A DNA stretch of 7,906 nucleotides from Chloroflexota bacterium. Its GTDB lineage: Bacteria > Chloroflexota > Dormibacteria > CF-121. A model generated the notes under the pieces. That model saw nothing but the letters and a program-made list of their open reading frames with translations. It ran no database searches and was not told the DNA's origin. Where the stretch lies: positions 1 to 7,906 of the forward strand of contig VBFX01000012.1 of assembly GCA_005889395.1 (NCBI GenBank). The letters run 5' to 3'. This document shows, piece after piece, positions 1 through 6,195 of this stretch (its first letter is position 1; each line of letters starts with the position of its first letter). The position numbers and the translations under genes are program-made.

Positions 1-2759
1 TAAGTCCCGGGCGAGACGGGAAGCGCCCGGCGCGCCTCGAGGATGCGCCAGGTGTCGGCGGGCTTGTCGACGCAGAGCAGCACGACGTCGCCCGCCGCCG
101 CGCGGCCGAGCGCGGCATCGATCGCCGGCGCCTCGTCGATGATGACCTCGGCGCTCTGCACGCGGCTCTCGGCCGCGGCTTTGATGCCCTCCATCACGTG
201 CTGGGCGATCTCGCCCCGCTGACGGCCGCGCGGGTTGGCGTCCTCGCGCACGATCAGGATGTCGAAGACGCGTGCCGCGACGCGCCCGAGCTCGCGCATG
301 TCCTCGTCGCGGCGATCGCCCGGGGTGGCAATCACGGCGATGCGGCGGCCTGGCTCCGGTCCATTGACGCCCGGCGCGGTCAGCCTTTCGACGAAATCGC
401 CGGCGAGCTCGAGGCCGTGCGGGTTGTGGGCATAGTCGACGATCACCTTTACGCCGTGCAGTTCGAACATATTGAGGCGTCCCGGCGCTTCGTGGAACGA
501 CGGATGGAAGCTGCGTAGCCCCTGCCGGATGTCATGGAGGTGGGCGCCGGCGGCGTGGGCCGCCGCGGCCGCGGCGATCGCGTTCTGGACGTTGGCCCGG
601 GCCCGCCCCTCGAAGGTCGCCGGGATCAGATGAACCCAGGCGATCTGTGTCGTCCTTCGCCCTTCGCGCAACACCATCATCTCGCCCCCACCCGGCTGTT
701 TTGCAATGACAAACGCCTTGCGACCGCGGCGCACCCAGCGCTCCACCAGCTCGTTGTCGTCGCGCATCGAGACAAGGATCACCGACCCGCTGCAATGGGT
801 CCGCATCTCGGCGACCAGCTCATCGTCGGCGTTGAGGACGGCGGTGCCGCTGCGTGGGACGGCCTCGACGATGACCCGCTTGATCGCGGCAAGCTGCCGA
901 AGCGAGTTCACCTCTTTGATGCCGATGTGGTCGCCCGTGACATTTAGCACGACCGCGACGTCGTTGGCGCTGTAGCCAAGGCCCTCGCGCAGGATGCCGC
1001 CGCGCGCGACCTCGAAGACGGCGAAGTCGACGCGGGGATTCTGCAGCACCATGCGCGCGGAACGCGGGCCGCTGGCATCGGCCTGCTTGACGAGCCGGCC
1101 GTCGATGTAGATGCCGTCGGTGGTCGTCAGGCCGATCTTGTGGCCGAGCCCCCTGACGATATGGGCGATCATCCTGGCCGTCGTCGTCTTGCCATTCGAG
1201 CCGGTGACGGCGACGATCGGGATGCGCGCCGGGGTTCCCTGGGGAAAGAGCAGGTCGATGACAGCCTTCGCGACATACTGGGGCTCGCCTTCGGTGGGAT
1301 GGGTGTGCATGCGAAAGCCCGGGGCGGCGTTCACCTCGACGATCGCCCCGCCGGTCTCGCGCACCGGCTGGCAGATGTCGGGCGTGAGGAAATCGATCCC
1401 GGCGACGTCGAGGCCGACCACACGCGCCGCCTCTTCCGCGATCTCGACGTTGTCGTGGTCCGCCTCCATGGTGCGGTCGATCGAGATGCCGCCCGTAGAC
1501 ATATTGGCGGTGGCCGCCAGCTTGACGACGGCGTCCTTGGGCGGGATCTCGTCGAAGCCGAAGCCCTGCCGCTTGACGAGCTCCTCGGCGGCCTCATCGA
1601 TCTTGATGCGGGTCAGGACCTTTTCGTGGCCGATGCCGCGACGGGGGTCGCGGTTGGTGATATCCACCAGCTCGCGCACACTGTGAACGCCGTCGCCGAT
1701 GACGTGCGCCGGGACCCGTTCCGCGACCGCGACCATATGACCATCGATGACGAGCACGCGATAGTCATTGCCCTTGATGAAGCTCTCCACCACGACAACG
1801 CCGCTGCGGGTCTGGCGGATGGCCCGCTCATAACTGCGGCGCACGTCTTCCTCGGTCCGCAGGTCGAGGCTGACGCCACGCCCATGGTTGCCGTCCAGTG
1901 GTTTCAGGACGACCGGGTAGCCGATCCGGGCGGCGACCGCCGCGGCCTCATCGGCCGACCGGACGGTTTCGCTTTTCGGCACCGGCAGCCCGGCGGAGGC
2001 GAGTAGGGATGTGGTCAGCTTTTTGTCCCCCGCGATGTCGACGCCCAGCGCCGAGGTACGGGAGGTCATGGTGGCGCGGATTCGCTGCTGGTACTTGCCC
2101 TGCCCGAGCTGGACAAACGACTGGTCGTTGAGCCGGATGTAGGGGATGTCCCGGCGGGCCGCCTCGTCGAGAATTGCCTGGGTCGAGGGGCCGAAGGCCG
2201 CCTTGTCGGCCAGCAGCACCAGGCTTTCGAGCTCGGCGACGAAGTCGAAGGTCGGATTCGCCTGCACCAGGTGATTGAGGAGCCGGACGGCGAGCTTGCC
2301 GGCGGCCACTCCGACTTGCTCCTCGTTGTAGCCGTAGACCACGTGGTAATAGCCGGGCGTGCCCGCCCGGCGCGTCTTGCCTCGGGTCGTGGTCGCACCC
2401 GTTTCGCGCTGGAGCTCGAGCGCGACATGCTCGGCGACGTGGCCCATCCAGGTGCCGTCGCGGAGGCGTTCGATGAAGCCGCCGCGGTGGTGGAGCGAGC
2501 AGCCGTGGTCGTGGAGACCGGGCAACAGATCGATCAGCGCGTCGTTGAAGGCCGGTATCGTGTTCGAGGGCCAGTGCTCGAGGGAACCCAGGTCGACGAG
2601 GAGGCGGATCGCCGGGTCGTACGACCAGTGGTTGGGGCCGCGCAGCACCTGGCTTTCGAGGATTTTGAGATCGGGCTTTAGCGGGGGTTTCTTCTCGACA
2701 GGCTCGTGCTTGGCGTCCTCGTCGCGCTCGACTCGCGTCTCCGTGCGCGAACGGCTCAC
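1..2759 (-). CDS. cphA: Cyanophycin synthetase, 3' end at window edge
   Basis: The product is an ATP-dependent cytoplasmic ligase that builds cyanophycin by adding Asp to the backbone and Arg to its side chains. The frame is open for 919 codons. The N domain begins at about residue 32 (RGPNHWS at 40-46; GGFIERL and GTWMGHVAEH at 93-111). An ATP-grasp domain spans about 225-485, with GNHGRG at 290-295 and VEVNAAPG at 474-481. A Mur-ligase-like domain follows, with P-loop GSNGKTTT at 520-527, GDH ending at H611, PGRLN at 759-763 and DYAHNP at 775-780. The GTG start overlaps the cphB stop as GTGA, which suggests translational coupling, and AAAGG lies seven bases upstream. No other usable start lies before the conserved region, so about 31 charged residues precede the usual N terminus. 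The last visible bases are ACT-TA, so a stop may fall exactly at the edge. The family call is near certain; the exact end is not. Confidence 0.97.
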   Translation of the reverse strand, partial: MSRSRTETRVERDEDAKHEPVEKKPPLKPDLKILESQVLRGPNHWSYDPAIRLLVDLGSLEHWPSNTIPAFNDALIDLLPGLHDHGCSLHHRGGFIERLRDGTWMGHVAEHVALELQRETGATTTRGKTRRAGTPGYYHVVYGYNEEQVGVAAGKLAVRLLNHLVQANPTFDFVAELESLVLLADKAAFGPSTQAILDEAARRDIPYIRLNDQSFVQLGQGKYQQRIRATMTSRTSALGVDIAGDKKLTTSLLASAGLPVPKSETVRSADEAAAVAARIGYPVVLKPLDGNHGRGVSLDLRTEEDVRRSYERAIRQTRSGVVVVESFIKGNDYRVLVIDGHMVAVAERVPAHVIGDGVHSVRELVDITNRDPRRGIGHEKVLTRIKIDEAAEELVKRQGFGFDEIPPKDAVVKLAATANMSTGGISIDRTMEADHDNVEIAEEAARVVGLDVAGIDFLTPDICQPVRETGGAIVEVNAAPGFRMHTHPTEGEPQYVAKAVIDLLFPQGTPARIPIVAVTGSNGKTTTARMIAHIVRGLGHKIGLTTTDGIYIDGRLVKQADASGPRSARMVLQNPRVDFAVFEVARGGILREGLGYSANDVAVVLNVTGDHIGIKEVNSLRQLAAIKRVIVEAVPRSGTAVLNADDELVAEMRTHCSGSVILVSMRDDNELVERWVRRGRKAFVIAKQPGGGEMMVLREGRRTTQIAWVHLIPATFEGRARANVQNAIAAAAAAHAAGAHLHDIRQGLRSFHPSFHEAPGRLNMFELHGVKVIVDYAHNPHGLELAGDFVERLTAPGVNGPEPGRRIAVIATPGDRRDEDMRELGRVAARVFDILIVREDANPRGRQRGEIAQHVMEGIKAAAESRVQSAEVIIDEAPAIDAALGRAAAGDVVLLCVDKPADTWRILEARRALPVSPGT

Positions 2760-3688
2760 TCGGACGCCTTTCGATCCTCGAGGCGGCGCACCATCTTCTT
2801 CACGCGGCCCTGCGCCAGCCGTGCGATGTGCTCGTGTTTGGCGACGAGCAAAGGCAGGACACGTCGTGCGCGCAGGTCGAATCGATAACCCGCGGGGAGT
2901 GAATGGAGCCGGGCGTTCGACACCATCATCGGCTTGTGGCCCGTGGTCTGGAACGCGTCGGTGATCACATCGGTCCCGTCGACGATCGTCACCGAGCCGC
3001 GCCCGATGACTTCGAGGACGTCGTTGGCGTCGATGATGGCCGCCGTGTCCTCGTCGAGCCCGAGGCCGATCAGTGAGGGGGATTGCGCTACAACGGCGAG
3101 AAGCCGGCCAAGGCGCGTGCGCTGCTCGAAATGCTGGTCGACCACGACGTTGACCAGCAGCCCGAGCCCGACAGAGACGTTTGCCATCCGGTATTTGGGA
3201 GTGGCGCCCGAGCTACCGAACGCCATCATGTGCGTGGCCACCGCACTCGCACCGGCGGATGTGCCGGCCACCACAACGCCGCGGCCGTGCGCGTCGAGAA
3301 CGGCGGCGCCGAGCTTGGTTCCGCCGATCACCGAGGACAGCCGGAGCTGGTTTCCGCCGGTCATGAAGATGCCGGTGACGTCTTTGAGTGCCTCGATCGT
3401 TTTAGGGTCGTTCGCCTCTTCCCGGGTTTCGGGGCGGAGTCCGGTGACCTTCGCGGCGCCGGCTCGCGCGAAGACGTGGCGGTAGAGTTCGGTCGCCGCG
3501 TCGCCGAGGGAGGAGGCAGTGCTGATGACCGCGATCCGCGCCTGATCACCGCCTGCGAGCTCGACGAAGCGCGAGAGGATGACCCGCTCGCCCAGCTTGT
3601 CCTCGGCGCCGCCGATGACCATGACCGCCCCGACCGGGCCTCCGTCAGTGGTGGGAGCGAGCCGCTGCGGGGCCGAGGCGTCGGTCAT
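2756..3688 (-). CDS. cphB: Cyanophycinase
   Basis: This is a 310-residue peptidase of family S51 that hydrolyses cyanophycin to beta-Asp-Arg dipeptides in the cytoplasm. The nucleophile elbow GTSAGAS puts Ser at 144. DQHF puts His at 186, and GLDED puts Glu at 213. From memory the Synechocystis CphB triad is Ser132/His174/Glu201, and the spacing here (42 and 69 residues from Ser) is identical. Other family features are the early VIGGAED at 24-30, FMTGGNQ at 108-114 and the DQHF-x2-R-x-RLGRL stretch. The length is a little above the usual 270-300 because of a short N-terminal lead. It is the first gene of the cphB-cphA pair and overlaps cphA by four bases. No clear Shine-Dalgarno precedes the ATG, but a TACACT box ends seven bases before it, so the mRNA may be leaderless. 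All catalytic residues are present and the enzyme looks active. Confidence 0.96.
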   Translation of the reverse strand: MTDASAPQRLAPTTDGGPVGAVMVIGGAEDKLGERVILSRFVELAGGDQARIAVISTASSLGDAATELYRHVFARAGAAKVTGLRPETREEANDPKTIEALKDVTGIFMTGGNQLRLSSVIGGTKLGAAVLDAHGRGVVVAGTSAGASAVATHMMAFGSSGATPKYRMANVSVGLGLLVNVVVDQHFEQRTRLGRLLAVVAQSPSLIGLGLDEDTAAIIDANDVLEVIGRGSVTIVDGTDVITDAFQTTGHKPMMVSNARLHSLPAGYRFDLRARRVLPLLVAKHEHIARLAQGRVKKMVRRLEDRKASE

Positions 3689-3695
3689 TCACGTC

Positions 3696-3701
3696 AGTGT
3701 A
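3696..3701 (-). promoter_or_regulatory. Candidate -10 box for cphB-cphA
   Basis: TACACT on the minus strand fits the TANNNT form of a housekeeping -10 element. It ends seven bases before the cphB ATG, so transcription would begin at or within a base of the start codon and give a leaderless mRNA. That agrees with the lack of a Shine-Dalgarno there. No convincing -35 hexamer is seen 16-18 bases upstream. A six-base match of this kind is weak evidence alone. Confidence 0.4.
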
Positions 3702-3834
3702 CTGGCGGCCGTATTGCAGCGCCTCGAGTTCTTTTGCGAATTCTTATATGATTGGTGTCACATCGTCGGACGGCCGGTATTCGTGATCGGCCTCGCCCTG
3801 GATCGGCGCCGACGTCGCGACTGTACGAGAATCG

Positions 3835-3840
3835 TAGAAT
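3835..3840 (+). promoter_or_regulatory. Candidate -10 box for histidine kinase operon
   Basis: TAGAAT differs from the TATAAT consensus at one position and would start transcription near 3847, a few bases before the GTG at 3855. The containing decamer ATCGTAGAAT also has the symmetrical A-NNN-TA-NNN-T form, giving TACGAT on the other strand. No good -35 is visible. A second match, TACAAT at 3860-3865, overlaps the start region itself and is harder to reconcile with translation from 3855 or 3864. Confidence 0.35.
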
Positions 3841-3854
3841 AGCGATATCAGGTC

Positions 3855-5045
3855 GTGAATACAATGATCCACTCCAGTACGGCTCCGCCGCAGCGCCCCG
3901 TCCCCCGCCGAGTGAAGCCACGCCCGGCGAACGAGTTGCTGCCCCGAGTGCTGGAGGTGCTGCCGGTGGGGGTCGCGCTGTTCGAACTGGCCGCCGACGG
4001 GTTCAGGTTCCGTTACGGCAACCAGGTGTTCGCCCGGGTGCTGGCGCTCGACCGAATGCCAGCGGACGGGCAGCTGGTCGGTGAGGTTTTCAACCGGGCG
4101 GAGCACGACGCCGTCATCGAGCTCTTCAACCTCGTGCGCGTCAGTCGCGAACCGCAGAGCTACTTCACCGCGGAGGGGGGAAAGACAACCAACCGGATCC
4201 TGAACATCGATGCCTATCCGCTCCTGAGGGTCGGTCGCGTCAGTCATGTCCTGGTCCTGGCCGAACGAACGCAGGAAAAGCTGGAAGCCCGGCACCGGCA
4301 GGAACTCGAAGCGAACCGGCTGCGCAAAAAGGCGGACGACCTTGCCAGCTTGGAAAAGGCGAAGTCGGAATTCCTGCGCCTGGCGTCACACGAGCTTCGC
4401 GGACCGGCCGCGACCCTGGGCGGTTACCTCTCGATGATCGAAGACGAGTCCCTGGGGCCGGTGCCGCAGCGGTTGAGGCCGGTGCTGCCGATGTTGCGGG
4501 CGAAAGCCTCCCAGATCAACCTCCTCGCCAACGAGATGGTCGAGGCGGCACGGCTCGAGGATGGCCGGGTGCAACTGAAGCGCCAGCGGGTCGACCTGAG
4601 GGAGATGGTTCGTCGAAATGTCGCTACGGCCGAGACGACAGCCACGCCGCGGCATCGAGTGCGTTTCGACGACCGCATCGGCGGTGAGCTCTGGGTGCTC
4701 GGCGACGTCTTGCGGCTGGAGATCATCATCGCGAACCTGCTGGACAACGCCATCAAATACTCGCCGAAAGGGGGAGACGTCACCGCCCAACTGTCGATGT
4801 CCGGCGAGGTCGCGGTGCTAAGGGTCCGGGACCATGGCATTGGTATCGCGCCCGAGGACATGAAGCGACTGTTCGTGCGCTTCAGCCGCGTATCCAACCT
4901 CAAGGACGTGCCCGGGACCGGGCTGGGCCTCTACCTGGCCAGAGAGCTGGCCCGCCTCCACAAAGGCGAGATCGCCGCGACATCGACACCCGGTGAGGGC
5001 AGTGAGTTCGTCCTGAGTCTTCCGGTTGAGCCCAGCAACAAGTAG
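3855..5045 (+). CDS. Soluble PAS-type sensor histidine kinase
   Basis: This 396-residue cytoplasmic two-component sensor has no membrane segment or signal peptide. A PAS-like domain occupies about residues 27-136. A charged helix (about 137-175) then leads into HisKA, with phospho-acceptor His179 in SHELRGPAATLGGYL. The HATPase domain has the N box NLLDNAIKYSP (294-304), G1 DHGIG (326-330), F box FVRFSR (340-345) and G2 GTGLGLYLA (354-362). The H box has Gly where most kinases have Thr (SHELRTP), which may alter phosphatase activity. No response regulator is nearby, so the partner is unknown and the ligand of the PAS domain cannot be told. The start is GTG 3855 or ATG 3864: AGG at 3850-3852 is too close to the former and rather far from the latter. 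The 3' end overlaps the downstream glycosylase, implying co-transcription. Confidence 0.93.
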   Translation: MNTMIHSSTAPPQRPVPRRVKPRPANELLPRVLEVLPVGVALFELAADGFRFRYGNQVFARVLALDRMPADGQLVGEVFNRAEHDAVIELFNLVRVSREPQSYFTAEGGKTTNRILNIDAYPLLRVGRVSHVLVLAERTQEKLEARHRQELEANRLRKKADDLASLEKAKSEFLRLASHELRGPAATLGGYLSMIEDESLGPVPQRLRPVLPMLRAKASQINLLANEMVEAARLEDGRVQLKRQRVDLREMVRRNVATAETTATPRHRVRFDDRIGGELWVLGDVLRLEIIIANLLDNAIKYSPKGGDVTAQLSMSGEVAVLRVRDHGIGIAPEDMKRLFVRFSRVSNLKDVPGTGLGLYLARELARLHKGEIAATSTPGEGSEFVLSLPVEPSNK

Positions 5046-5646
5046 GGTCTCCGATCCGCTGACGCTGCCGGCGCTGCGCGAGGCGGCCGCCGGCTGTCGC
5101 GCCTGTGACCTCTACAAGACCGGCACCCAGACCGTCTTCGGCGAGGGTGCCGAGCATGCCGAGGTCATATTCGTGGGCGAGCAGCCCGGGGACCGGGAGG
5201 ATAGAGAAGGAAAACCGTTTGTCGGCCCAGCCGGACACGTGCTGGATGAAGCGCTCGAGGAGGCGGGCATCGACCGCAGGCATGTGTATATCACGAACGC
5301 CGTCAAGCACTTCAAATGGAAGCCGCAAGGCAAGCGTCGCTTGCACCAGAAGCCGAACGCCGCCGAGATCAGCGCCTGCCGGCCCTGGCTGGATGCCGAA
5401 ATCGCGATGGTGAAGCCGCACCTGCTGGTCCTCTTGGGTGCGACCGCGGCCCAGGCGCTGCTCGGCCGCGACTTCCGCGTGAGCCTGCAGCGCGGCCAGC
5501 TCATCGAACGGCCCGGCCTGCCACCGATGATGGCGACGGTGCACCCGTCATCGATCCTGCGCGCGCCTGATGACGAGACCCGAGAGCTCGAGATGCGTGC
5601 CTTCGTGCAGGATCTCAAGCGCGTCGCGCCGCATCTTCAGCGCTAG
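5026..5646 (+). CDS. udgX: UdgX-like uracil-DNA glycosylase
   Basis: This 206-residue enzyme belongs to the uracil-DNA glycosylase superfamily related to the iron-sulfur family 4 enzymes. Motif A is GEQPGDRED at 51-59, the insertion KRRLH is at 103-107, and the C-terminal motif HPSSILRA is at 173-180. In Mycobacterium smegmatis UdgX the matching KRRIH insertion carries His109, which attacks the abasic sugar after uracil excision and leaves the protein covalently on DNA; His107 is the counterpart here. Cysteines occur only at 24, 27 and 118, so a fourth cluster ligand, if any, is not Cys. The reading frame has no ATG or GTG before the conserved N terminus (LREAAAGCRACDLY). TTG at 5026 is the most likely start; it overlaps the kinase end by 20 bases and lacks a strong Shine-Dalgarno. 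The stop lies one base from the end of a convergent gene. Confidence 0.93.
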   Translation: MSPATSRVSDPLTLPALREAAAGCRACDLYKTGTQTVFGEGAEHAEVIFVGEQPGDREDREGKPFVGPAGHVLDEALEEAGIDRRHVYITNAVKHFKWKPQGKRRLHQKPNAAEISACRPWLDAEIAMVKPHLLVLLGATAAQALLGRDFRVSLQRGQLIERPGLPPMMATVHPSSILRAPDDETRELEMRAFVQDLKRVAPHLQR

Positions 5647-5647
5647 G

Positions 5648-5815
5648 TCAACGCCAGAGCAATCGCCAAAGGCCGGCGCGTCCGAGCGCCCGTCCGACGA
5701 TCTTGTTCTTCGCCCGCCGAGCGATCCGGCGTGGATCACCCGAAGCCAGCGTCGAGACGTCATTCGCCAGCCGAGCTGCCGCGTACATCTGCGAGACCAG
5801 CCCACGACGCCTCAC
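5648..5815 (-). CDS. Small basic protein of unknown function (55 aa)
   Basis: I do not recognise a named family. The frame begins with GTG overlapping the stop of the 87-residue gene (GTGA), with AGG seven bases upstream, so translation is probably coupled. The product has about 14 Arg/Lys against 2 Asp, giving a strongly positive net charge. An N-terminal helix-like segment (MYAAARLANDVSTL, 10-23) precedes SGDPRRIARRAKNKIVGRAL (25-44) and a Trp-rich end (GLWRLLW, 48-54). The patterned, compact sequence looks selected rather than random. It has no signal peptide or long hydrophobic span. It could bind nucleic acid, membrane surface or its acidic neighbour; this is inference. An internal ATG at residue 10 is an alternative start. 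Confidence 0.7.
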   Translation of the reverse strand: MRRRGLVSQMYAAARLANDVSTLASGDPRRIARRAKNKIVGRALGRAGLWRLLWR

Positions 5816-6075
5816 TCGAAGACCTGGCTGATCAGACCGGTCGCATCGCGCTCCAGCTCTCCGCGCTCCGCCTCGTGCGCTTCGATCACCTGGAGAAGTT
5901 GCCGCGCCTGGTCCGGATCGCGGAGTCCAAGCACGAGCCCAAGCGACAGCCAGTAGTCGGCGGTTTCGAGCAAATTCGCGTGGATGTTTTCCGGCGTCTC
6001 CGCGAGGACCTCGCTCATCGAGCCGATCAATGCCCGACCGTACTGGGCCCATTGCGCATCGACGGAAGCTTTCAT
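5812..6075 (-). CDS. Small acidic protein of unknown function (87 aa)
   Basis: I do not recognise a family. The product is predicted to be mostly helical, with about 15 Asp/Glu against 6 Arg/Lys. A moderately hydrophobic stretch (YWLSLGLVLGL, 41-51) is followed by a charged, probably coiled helix (DPDQARQLLQVIEAHEAERGELERD, 53-77, given here as its residues in sequence order in two parts: DPDQARQLLQV then IEAHEAERGELERD). The hydrophobic stretch is too short and interrupted to be a sure membrane span. The ATG at 6075 has no Shine-Dalgarno, but a TACCCT box ends six bases before it, so the mRNA is probably leaderless. The gene is divergent to tRNA-Ser with 31 bases between them, and its stop overlaps the start of the basic 55-residue gene. 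Opposite net charges and coupled translation suggest the two products act together. Confidence 0.72.
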   Translation of the reverse strand: MKASVDAQWAQYGRALIGSMSEVLAETPENIHANLLETADYWLSLGLVLGLRDPDQARQLLQVIEAHEAERGELERDATGLISQVFE

Positions 6076-6081
6076 GGAAAC

Positions 6082-6091
6082 AGGGTAAACT
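6082..6091. promoter_or_regulatory. Overlapping divergent -10 elements, tRNA-Ser / small operon
   Basis: AGGGTAAACT has the form A-NNN-TA-NNN-T, so the same TA core serves TAAACT reading right (6086-6091) and TACCCT reading left (6087-6082). Rightward transcription would begin near 6098, just ahead of the tRNA at 6107. Leftward transcription would begin at about 6075, the A of the ATG. Symmetrical bidirectional -10 promoters of this type have been described in bacteria. No strong -35 is seen on either side, so this rests on the -10 match and its fit to both gene starts. Confidence 0.5.
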
Positions 6092-6106
6092 GGCTACCGC
6101 CTCCGC

Positions 6107-6195
6107 GGGGAGGTGGCAGAGTGGTCGAATGCGAGCGCCTGCTAAGCGCTTGAGCGGGTGTTTCCGCTCCCCGGGTTCGAATCCCGGCCTTCCCG
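6107..6195 (+). tRNA. tRNA-Ser (GCU)
   Basis: This is a complete class II tRNA of 89 bases reading AGC and AGU serine codons. The acceptor stem is GGGGAGG (6107-6113) with CCTTCCC (6188-6194), containing one G-T pair. The D stem is GCA/TGC (6116-6118, 6130-6132). The anticodon stem is AGCGC/GCGCT with loop CTGCTAA, and GCT lies at 6141-6143. The long variable arm has a six-pair stem GAGCGG/CCGCTC (6152-6157, 6164-6169), as expected for serine. The T arm is CCGGG-TTCGAAT-CCCGG (6171-6187). The discriminator base is G (6195), typical of tRNA-Ser. CCA is not encoded. The DinB-fold gene on the other strand runs into it. Confidence 0.97.

Larger units (their letters stand above)
3689..3854. other. 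Divergent intergenic region, cphB / histidine kinase
   Basis: This 166-base gap lies between two divergently transcribed genes and is more AT-rich in places than its surroundings (for example 3731-3760). It should hold the promoters of both. It includes a perfect 10-base palindrome, TCGGCGCCGA (3803-3812), followed at once by the shorter palindromes GACGTC and TCGCGA, just upstream of the kinase -10 candidate. This could be an operator, but short GC palindromes are common by chance in such DNA. I found no convincing small ORF or RNA gene. Confidence 0.5.

Noticed and set aside
1140..2006. Long plus-strand open frame (288 codons) across the cphA region
   Set aside because: It is antisense to the strongly conserved ATP-grasp and Mur-ligase domains of cphA. 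Its Asp/Arg/Ala-rich product is the usual shadow of a GC-rich gene and shows no domain.
3083..3751. Plus-strand open frame opposite cphB
   Set aside because: It is antisense to the catalytic core of cyanophycinase, has skewed composition, and shows no recognisable motif.
3744..4295. Minus-strand open frame (183 codons) across the intergenic gap and kinase PAS domain
   Set aside because: It covers the kinase coding strand in antisense, has no family resemblance and would run through both promoter candidates.
6107..6195. tRNA-Ser as the attachment site of an integrated element
   Set aside because: No second copy of the tRNA 3' end and no integrase were found in the window.
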